Positions 1 through 6,533 of a DNA stretch of 10,418 nucleotides are shown in pieces. The stretch comes from an uncultured Pseudomonadota bacterium (GTDB taxonomy: Bacteria; Myxococcota_A; Polyangia; HGW-17), in NCBI GenBank assembly GCA_938004375.1, contig CALKWH010000341.1, positions 1-10,418 on the forward strand, read 5' to 3'. The translations under genes were made by a program, and so were the position numbers. The notes under the pieces are model-generated. The model made no database searches, was not told the origin of the DNA, and worked only from the letters and a program-made list of their open reading frames with translations. Positions within the stretch are counted from its first letter, which is position 1. Every line of letters begins with the position of its first letter.

Positions 1-46
1 ACCACCGAGATCTACACTCTTTCCCTACACGACGCTCTTCCGATCT
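1..46 (+). other. Illumina TruSeq P5-side adapter (artefact)
   Basis: These bases match the end of the Illumina universal (P5) adapter, finishing in the read-1 primer tail GACGCTCTTCCGATCT at 31-46. They are not genomic. Read on the minus strand they extend the truncated RCC1 gene with the false residues D-R-K-S-V-V before a stop, a familiar adapter-derived peptide. Confidence 0.98.
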
Positions 47-1557
47 TGACCGGAAGAGTTGCGCCCCCAGCAGGAGAGGGTGCCCGCGCCGAGCAGGGCG
101 CAGGTGTGACTCGCCCCCGTGGTCACCTCGATCGCGCCGGAGAGGCTCGAAACGGTCCGTGGAGAGAGGCGATCCGTGTTGGCGCCATCTCCAACCTGGC
201 CGTATTCATTGTCACCCCAACATCGCCCCGTCCCATCGGCGAGCACCGCGCAGGTGTGGCTCCCTCCGGCGGCGAGATGAATGACATTGTTGAGCGTTCC
301 CACCGCCACGGGATTGTATCGGTCCGTCTCCGAACCGTCCCCGATTCGACCCAAATCCCCTTCGCCCCAACAGCGCAGGACTCCGCCCTCGAGGATCGCG
401 CAGGTATGGGCCCCGCCACCGACGACGGCCTGGACGGTGACACAGGCATCCATGATGAAACGACAGTCCCCGTCGCAACCGAGAACGCCACCGAAAAGAT
501 AGCCCTCCGTCGCGCAGGAGGCGCCGTCGAACTGGGTCTGGTCACACTGCTCCCCGTAAACACCTTGCACCAGGCTGTCCCCACAGTACAGCGAACATAC
601 GGAGGAATCCAACTGGCAGTCGGAGCGGCAGCTCAGCCCTGTACCCTCGTAGAAACCCAGGGTCTGGCAGGTCTGCAGATCGAGGTTGAGCCCGTCACAA
701 GCCTCGCCGTAGTCGCCCTGCACGAGGCCATCGCCGCACTGACCCTGACAATTGGCGGTGTCGAACCGGCAACCCGCGGTACATCCCAGCACGCCCTGAT
801 AATACCCCAGGGTCAGGCAATTGCTGCCGGCGAGCGCGCTGCCATCGCAGTCCTCCGCGGGGCTCTGCACCAGGCCGTCGCCGCAGGTCCCCGAACAACC
901 GCTGGTGACCAGTTCGCAGTCGTCGTCGCACGAGAGCTCACCCCCGTTATATCCCAGGGATTCGCAGGTCTGACCATCCAGGTTCTCACCGTCGCACGCC
1001 TCGGGACCGACCACGAGCGCGTCCCCGCAGTTTGGGAGGCAGAGCGACGGGTTGTCCTCGTAGCAACTCCAGCCTTCCTCGATACGGCAGATGGTAGAGC
1101 AGCCGTCCCCCGGGTCCAGGTTGTAATCGTCACACTCCTCCGAGGCGTCCTTGAGCCCGTTCCCGCAAAGCGACTGGCACGCCGCCGTGTCGAAGCGGCA
1201 ATCCACCCGGCACCCCAGGGCGCCGCCCGTGTACCCCAGGGTCAGGCAGCTCTGTCCGTTGAGATTCCCACTATCGCACTGCTCTCCCTGCAGATCGTCG
1301 ACGACCGAGTCTCCGCAGCGGTGACCGCAGTCGCTCACGTTATAGGAGCAATCCGCCGCGCAGCGGAGGGTTCCGGCGATGTTGTAGTACCCCAGGCTCT
1401 GGCAGGAGGCGCCGGACAACTCGGCGCCGTCGCAGTCCTCTCCCGGATCGAGGACTCCGTCCCCGCAGGCGTCGACCACGCTCACCGAGTCATCGCAGGC
1501 CACCAGGAATGCAGTTGAAATGACCATCAGGAGTAGGATGAACCGAGGAAGTCGCAT
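47..1557 (-). CDS. RCC1-repeat, cysteine-rich-module lipoprotein, paralog 3 (3' end missing)
   Basis: Predicted secreted lipoprotein, cut at its C-terminus by the fragment end. The chosen start is the ATG at 1557, preceded by GGAG at 1564-1567 with a 6-nt spacer; an upstream TTG at 1569 is less likely. The signal peptide ends in the lipobox L-V-A-C, with the lipidated cysteine at residue 21 followed by Asp-Asp. Seven cysteine-rich modules of about 46-54 residues run from residue 31 to about 378, each opening with CGDG, CGDS, CGDA or CGNG. The third (about 131-176) is the DUF4215/TIGR02232 type with GDGCS and GWSC. RCC1 repeats begin near 379; two blades and the start of a third are present, each with the HTC...CWG cysteine pair. 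Genuine sequence ends in the codon of Q504. By comparison with its paralogs about four blades are missing. It lies 37 nt downstream of paralog 2, probably in the same transcript. Ligand and function are unknown. Confidence 0.93.
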
Positions 1558-1594
1558 GGGCCGCTCCAATTTATAGGGGGATATTCAAGGTCAA

Positions 1595-3787
1595 TCAGGG
1601 GACGACGACGAATACCGGCGTGTTACTCGAGTCGGTCAAGTTGTTGCCCAGCTGGCCGGTGGAGTTGTAGCCCCAGCACTGGACCTTCCGTCCGGCGTCG
1701 ACCACGGCACAACTATGTCCCGTCGAATTGTAACCGTCGATGCTGTCTCCGCCAGCTGTGATCAGCGACGCGCCTGTCAATGAGGTGACGACCACGGGCA
1801 GGTGTGCGTCAACGGTCGTCCCGTTCCCCAACTGTCCTCGATTGTTGGCGCCCCAGCACCTGCCGGTGCCGTCGCTGAGTCGCGCGCAGACGTGACGACC
1901 GCCGACCTCCACGTCCGAAACGCCGGAGAGGCCCCCGACCGCGACCGGCGAGGCGGAGTTGGTGACGGTGTCGTTGCCCAGTTGACCGTAGCCGTTCCAA
2001 CCCCAGCACATCAGGGTGCCGGTGCCCAGGAGGGCGCAGGTCGTGTTCCCACCAGCCCCGATCGCCGTCACCGTCCCGGAGAGCCCGACGACCGAGACGG
2101 GCGTGGTCCGGTTGGTCGTGGTGCCATCCCCCAGTTGGCCAGCACTGTTATACCCCCAGCACTTCACCGTGCCGTCGCTCAAAAGCGCGCAGGAGTGTAC
2201 TTCACCGGTGACGACCTGGGCTGCGCCGGTGAGGCCAGACACCAACACAGGACGATCTTGTTCGGTCGTGTTGCCATTTCCCAGTTGACCGGAGGAGTTG
2301 AGACCCCAACACTTCACGGTGTGGTCCGTAAGCAGCGCGCAGGTGTGCGCACCTCCCGCCGAGATGGTGGAGGCGGTCGTCAATTGATACACGGAAACGG
2401 GCGTAGTACGGGTAGTGGAATTGTCGTCTCCCAATTGACTATCTTCACCAAAGCCCCAGCACCGGGCCGTGTGGTCAGCGAGGACCGCGCAGGTGTGCCT
2501 GCCCCCGGCGGAGATCATCGTGGCGTTGGTGAGACCGCTGACAATCGTGGGGACGAGCTTGTCGGAAGAATACCCCCCGGTTCCCAGGCGACCATCTGCG
2601 CCCTCTCCCCAGCAGCGCGCGGTGCCGTCCTGCAGCACCGCGCAGGTGTGGACCTTGCCGGCCGAGAGGCTGACCACCAGGTTGCACGTCGAGGTGTCGA
2701 AGTGACAGGTCGCGTCACACCCCAGGGCTCCGCCGAACACCGCCCCCTGCTGCAAACAGGTCATCGTGCCCACGTCCGGACCGTCGCACTCGTCACCGAA
2801 GGTGATCACGTCGTCACCACAGGAGTCGCAGCCGGACAAATCGAACCGGCAATCGGCGCCGCACACGAGGCTGCCGACGGCGTAGCCCTGGGTCGCGCAG
2901 GTCTGTCCATTGAGGAAGTTCCCGTCGCACGTCTCTCCGTAGGCCGCCTGCATCTGGCCGTCCCCGCAAAACCCGGAGCATTGGCTGGTGTCGAACCGGC
3001 AGTTGGCGCCGCAGCGCAGGGACCCCAGATAGAACCCCTCGGTGAGGCAGGTGGAGCCGTCCAGGTCGCTCCCGTCACAGTCCTCGAACGGGGACAGCAC
3101 CTCGCCGTCCCCGCACTCCCCGGAGCAGCCGCTGGTCAGAACCGTGCACCCGGTGGTGCAAGCCAGCGTCCCCGTGTGGAAGCCGAAATCGCCGCAGGTC
3201 TGGCCGTCGAAGTTGGCGCCGTCGCACTCCTCGGCCCCGACGACCAGATCGTCACCACAGGTGGGGATGCACACCGAAGGGTTGTGCTGGTAGCAGGACC
3301 AGCCCGACTCCACCCGGCAGGTCGAGGAGCAACCGTCACCGGGAATCGCGTTGAAGTCGTCGCACTCCTCGGTCAGATCCTTGAGCCCGTTCCCGCAGAG
3401 CGACTGGCAGGATGAGACGTCGTACTGGCAGTCACTGCGGCACGAGAGCAGACCGCCGGTGAAGCCCAGGGTGGCACAGGTCTGCCCAGAAAGATTGCCC
3501 CCGTCGCACTGCTCCCCTTGCAGATCGTCGACGATGGAGTCCCCGCAGCGGTGACCGCAATCGGAGACATTGTAGGTGCAATCGGCCTTGCATGCCAAGG
3601 TCCCTGAAACGAGATAGAATCCCAGGCTCTCACAGGAAGCCCCGTCCAACTCTGCCCTGTCGCACTGCTCGCCAGGATCGATGAAACCATCGCCGCAAGA
3701 ATCCTTGACGGTCACCTGGTCATCGCAGGCGAAACCGAGGGTCCAGGTCAAACTTGCTACAATGAGAAACAGGCAGCGACTTCTCAT
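1595..3787 (-). CDS. RCC1-repeat, cysteine-rich-module lipoprotein, paralog 2
   Basis: Complete 730-residue predicted lipoprotein. The open frame continues upstream to 3874, but the ATG at 3787 is preferred: it has GGAGGA at 3794-3799 with a 6-nt spacer and starts a proper signal peptide. The lipobox is G-F-A-C with lipidated C21, then Asp-Asp. Seven cysteine-rich modules start near residues 31, 81, 131, 177, 225, 274 and 323. The module at 131-176 is the DUF4215/TIGR02232 type (EECDD, GDGCS, GWSC). From about 373 to the C-terminus there are seven RCC1 repeats of about 51 residues, enough for a closed seven-bladed propeller. Every blade carries a Cys pair (H-x-C ... C-W-G), which intracellular RCC1 does not have and which could form a disulfide in an oxidising compartment. 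Blade 7 has a short Gly/Ser/Asn-rich insertion. In other proteins RCC1 propellers are protein-binding scaffolds; here the partner is unknown. A promoter-like site lies upstream. Confidence 0.95.
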   Translation of the reverse strand: MRSRCLFLIVASLTWTLGFACDDQVTVKDSCGDGFIDPGEQCDRAELDGASCESLGFYLVSGTLACKADCTYNVSDCGHRCGDSIVDDLQGEQCDGGNLSGQTCATLGFTGGLLSCRSDCQYDVSSCQSLCGNGLKDLTEECDDFNAIPGDGCSSTCRVESGWSCYQHNPSVCIPTCGDDLVVGAEECDGANFDGQTCGDFGFHTGTLACTTGCTVLTSGCSGECGDGEVLSPFEDCDGSDLDGSTCLTEGFYLGSLRCGANCRFDTSQCSGFCGDGQMQAAYGETCDGNFLNGQTCATQGYAVGSLVCGADCRFDLSGCDSCGDDVITFGDECDGPDVGTMTCLQQGAVFGGALGCDATCHFDTSTCNLVVSLSAGKVHTCAVLQDGTARCWGEGADGRLGTGGYSSDKLVPTIVSGLTNATMISAGGRHTCAVLADHTARCWGFGEDSQLGDDNSTTRTTPVSVYQLTTASTISAGGAHTCALLTDHTVKCWGLNSSGQLGNGNTTEQDRPVLVSGLTGAAQVVTGEVHSCALLSDGTVKCWGYNSAGQLGDGTTTNRTTPVSVVGLSGTVTAIGAGGNTTCALLGTGTLMCWGWNGYGQLGNDTVTNSASPVAVGGLSGVSDVEVGGRHVCARLSDGTGRCWGANNRGQLGNGTTVDAHLPVVVTSLTGASLITAGGDSIDGYNSTGHSCAVVDAGRKVQCWGYNSTGQLGNNLTDSSNTPVFVVVP

Positions 3788-3838
3788 GATTGCTCCTCCG
3801 GGCACAGAAACGGAAAATGGAAAGGAATTGTTGTGGAC

Positions 3839-3874
3839 GGTTAAAAATATAGCGGATAACAAATGCATTTCCAA
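3839..3874 (-). promoter_or_regulatory. Sigma70-like promoter for RCC1 paralogs 2 and 3
   Basis: On the minus strand there is TTGGAA at 3874-3869, a 17-nt spacer, and TATATT at 3851-3846. The -35 matches 4 of 6 and the -10 matches 5 of 6 consensus bases. The predicted transcription start near 3839 would leave a leader of about 52 nt containing the strong Shine-Dalgarno of the 3787 start. It lies in AT-rich DNA, where such matches occur more easily by chance. Confidence 0.5.
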
Positions 3875-4116
3875 GCTGGAATTTTCAGCAACAATTATCT
3901 GGTATTTTTTGAACTGAAGTGATTCTTTGAGGGCGAGATTTTATCTAGGTTTCACATTCCACATTTATTATCTACTAAGTCCCGAATGTTTGTGTGGCCT
4001 TTGTATCAATAATAGTCATACCATTTATAAACATCTCTCTTGATTCTGGAACGTACTCAGCAGGTGGAGACAGATCTCACACGCCCCGGCAGTACTCCTA
4101 TGTTAGTGGGCCGAAA
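3875..4116. other. AT-rich intergenic region between RCC1 paralogs 1 and 2
   Basis: Together with the promoter and leader on its left this forms a 329-base gap between the stop of paralog 1 and the start of paralog 2. About 3840-4080 is clearly AT-rich in an otherwise GC-rich window. I see no convincing gene, RNA gene or hairpin-plus-T-run terminator in it. Frames that enter it are short or continue antisense into the neighbouring gene. Confidence 0.7.
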
Positions 4117-6429
4117 TTACGGGTTGTAGACGACGTCGACCGGCGTCGTGCGGGCGGTGGTGGAGCCGTCGCCGAGCTGTCCGTCGGTGTTCTGACCGAA
4201 GCACTTCATGCCGCGTTGGTCGTCGGTGAAGGCGCAGGTGTGGTGATGCCCCGCCGCGACCCCCGAGACGTAGGCGATCGAGGCTGTCGTGGGGGTGCTC
4301 CGGTTGGTCGTGGTGCCGTCCCCGAGCTGGCCGTACGCGTTCCACCCCCAGCACTTGAGGGAGCCGTCGGTGAGCACCGCGCAGACGTGGAAACCGCCGA
4401 CCGAGAGGGCCGTGACGCCGCTGAGCCCCGTCGGACTCACGGGCGTGAGGCGGTCCGTCGCCAGGCCATCTCCCATCTGGTTGAAGTTTCCGCGGCCCCA
4501 GCAGCGGACCGTGCCGTCGCCGCGCAACGCGCAGGCCGCGTAGTAACCGACCTCGAGGGCGGTCACGCCAGCCAGGCCGCTCACGGTCACGGGGACGGCC
4601 GAGTTGGCGGTGCCCCCGTTGCCGAGCTGGCCGAACTCGCCCCAGCCCCAGCAGCGGGCCGTGCCGTCGGTGAGCCAGGCGCAGGTCGTGCCGTTGCCTG
4701 CCGCGATCCCGGCAACCCCTGTCAGCCCGGAGACCGCCACCGGGCTCACGGCGTGGGTGGTCGAGCCGTCGCCCACCTGGCCGTAGTCGTTGCGACCCCA
4801 GCAGCGGGCCGTGCCGTCGGTGAGAGCCGCGCACGCGTGCTCCCAGCCGGCGGTGATCGAGGTGACCCCCGCCAGGCCGCTCACGAGCGTGGGATAGACC
4901 CGCATGGCGCCGGTCCCGTCACCGAGCCGACCGTACGCGCCATAACCCCAGCACCGGACGGTCCCGTCGGCGAGCCGGGCGCAGGAGAACTGCAGGCCGG
5001 TCTCGAGCTGGACGGCGTCGGAGAGGTTGCCCACCGTCACCGGCAGGAGCCGATCGACCGTGGAGCCGTCGCCCAGAGCTCCGTAGGTGTTGTCACCCCA
5101 GCAACGCCCCGAGCCGTCGTTGAGCGCGACGCACGAGTGAAGCGTTCCGTCCCCGTTCAGGAGCTCCCGGCACGAGAGCGGATCGTGGCGACACCCGGCG
5201 GTGCAGGCGAGCTCGCCGAGGAACAGATACCCCAGGGATTCGCAGGTCTGCCCCACCAACTCGGTCCCGTCGCACTCCTCGCCGTACATCCCGGCAATCC
5301 AGCCGTCACCGCAGGTCCCGCCGCACAGGGCCATGTCGAACGTGCAGGTGTCCGGGTCGCAGCGCAGGGTGCCCTGATAATACCCCAGGGACTCGCAGGT
5401 CTCGCCGTCGAGGTTGGCGCCGTCACAGGCCTCGTAGGCCGCCTGGATCACGTCGTCTCCGCAGCGCCCCGGACAGCCTGAGAGATCCCACTGACAATCA
5501 CCAGAACATGCGAGGGTCCCCGGCCGCAGGCCAAAATCCTCGCAGTCCTGTCCTGAAAGGTTGGTGCCGTCGCAGGCCTCTCCGTGGGCGGCCTGGATTT
5601 GGCCGTCGCCGCAGAAGAACGAACAGCCGGAGGTGTCGAGGGTGCAGTCCGCCGCGCACGCGACGGTGCCTTCGTAATAGCCGGCCGTGGCGCAGGTGGC
5701 GCCGCCGGTGGCTGCGCCGTCGCAGGCCTCGAAGGCCGCCTGGAGCTCGCCGTCCCCGCACCGTCCGTCGCACCCGGCGGTGTCGGTGACGCAGCCGGCG
5801 AGGCACGCCAGCGCCCCGGCGTGATAGCCGAAGTCGGCGCAGGTCCGGCCGCCGAAGTCGGTGCCCTCGCACTCGTCGGGGCCCACCACCAGGCCGTCAC
5901 CGCAGATCGGCGCGCACACGGAGGGGTTCGCGGTGGTGCACTCCCAGCCCGCCTCAACCGCGCAGGCCGCCGAACAGCCGTCGCCTGCGGCACCGTTGTC
6001 GTCGTCGCAGGCCTCGGCGCCCTCGAGCATCCCGTTGCCGCACTGCCCGGCGCAGCCGCCCAGATCCCACGTGCAGTCCGCCGCGCACCGCAGCACGCCC
6101 CCCGAGAAGCCGTGGGCGGCGCAGGTCTGCCCGGCCAGGTTCGAGCCGTCGCACACCTCGCCCTCGTCGGCCTCGATGGAGCCGTCCCCGCAGCGGTGGC
6201 CGCACGCGGACACGTCGAAGGTGCAGTCTGCGGCGCAGCCGAGCGCCGCCAGCGCGTCGTAGTACCCCAGGCTCCCGCAGGTCGCGTCCCCGAGCGCGGC
6301 GCCGTCACAGTCCTCGCCCGGATCCACGAAGCCGTCGCCACAGGCGTCCTTCACCGTGACTTTTTCATCGCAACCGCCTGACAGGAACAGAAGACACAGT
6401 AGGACCTGGATATGAACGCGCGTGGACAT
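4117..6429 (-). CDS. RCC1-repeat, cysteine-rich-module lipoprotein, paralog 1
   Basis: Complete 770-residue predicted lipoprotein. The ATG at 6429 follows GGAGGT at 6437-6442 with a 7-nt spacer. A compact signal peptide ends in the lipobox S-G-G-C, with lipidated C20 followed by Asp-Glu. Eight cysteine-rich modules begin near residues 30, 80, 130, 176, 224, 273, 323 and 373, one more than in the other two paralogs. The third (130-175) is again the DUF4215/TIGR02232 variant (ACDDDN, GDGCS, GWEC). Seven RCC1 blades occupy about 425-770, each with the paired cysteines; the last has CFG in place of CWG. The gene is visibly richer in GC, with more Ala, Arg and GC-ending codons, than its two paralogs, so the three copies differ in age, origin or rate. 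It has its own promoter-like site. The architecture suggests a lipid-anchored disulfide-rich stalk with a propeller head, probably binding a protein or glycan; this is inference. Confidence 0.95.
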   Translation of the reverse strand: MSTRVHIQVLLCLLFLSGGCDEKVTVKDACGDGFVDPGEDCDGAALGDATCGSLGYYDALAALGCAADCTFDVSACGHRCGDGSIEADEGEVCDGSNLAGQTCAAHGFSGGVLRCAADCTWDLGGCAGQCGNGMLEGAEACDDDNGAAGDGCSAACAVEAGWECTTANPSVCAPICGDGLVVGPDECEGTDFGGRTCADFGYHAGALACLAGCVTDTAGCDGRCGDGELQAAFEACDGAATGGATCATAGYYEGTVACAADCTLDTSGCSFFCGDGQIQAAHGEACDGTNLSGQDCEDFGLRPGTLACSGDCQWDLSGCPGRCGDDVIQAAYEACDGANLDGETCESLGYYQGTLRCDPDTCTFDMALCGGTCGDGWIAGMYGEECDGTELVGQTCESLGYLFLGELACTAGCRHDPLSCRELLNGDGTLHSCVALNDGSGRCWGDNTYGALGDGSTVDRLLPVTVGNLSDAVQLETGLQFSCARLADGTVRCWGYGAYGRLGDGTGAMRVYPTLVSGLAGVTSITAGWEHACAALTDGTARCWGRNDYGQVGDGSTTHAVSPVAVSGLTGVAGIAAGNGTTCAWLTDGTARCWGWGEFGQLGNGGTANSAVPVTVSGLAGVTALEVGYYAACALRGDGTVRCWGRGNFNQMGDGLATDRLTPVSPTGLSGVTALSVGGFHVCAVLTDGSLKCWGWNAYGQLGDGTTTNRSTPTTASIAYVSGVAAGHHHTCAFTDDQRGMKCFGQNTDGQLGDGSTTARTTPVDVVYNP

Positions 6430-6471
6430 GGCAACGACCTCCGATACAGGGGAGCTTCACGTACGAGATGT

Positions 6472-6506
6472 TGTGGAGATTGTACGCTGGGCAGACGCAT
6501 TTGCAA
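6472..6506 (-). promoter_or_regulatory. Sigma70-like promoter for RCC1 paralog 1
   Basis: On the minus strand TTGCAA (6506-6501) and TACAAT (6484-6479) are separated by 16 nt. The -10 matches 5 of 6 and the -35 matches 4 of 6 consensus bases. A start near 6472 would give a leader of about 43 nt to the ATG at 6429. It sits in the 104-nt gap after the cysteine-rich lipoprotein gene, in which I see no classical terminator, so read-through from upstream is also possible. Confidence 0.45.
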
Positions 6507-6533
6507 TGGGGTTTTCGGGGAGGCGGGCCCGGG

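Noticed and set aside
46..1518. A 490-codon plus-strand frame opposite RCC1 paralog 3
   Set aside because: It is antisense to a clear repeat protein with signal peptide and RBS. It reads from the adapter and its product shows no domain; it is an effect of the repeat codon composition.
1802..3415. A 537-codon plus-strand frame opposite RCC1 paralog 2
   Set aside because: Low-complexity Ala/Val/Gly/Arg product without motif or RBS, mirroring the sense repeats.
3994..5481. A 495-codon plus-strand frame starting in the AT-rich gap and running antisense to paralog 1
   Set aside because: Apart from its first residues it is an antisense shadow of the RCC1 and cysteine repeats; no RBS or recognisable domain.
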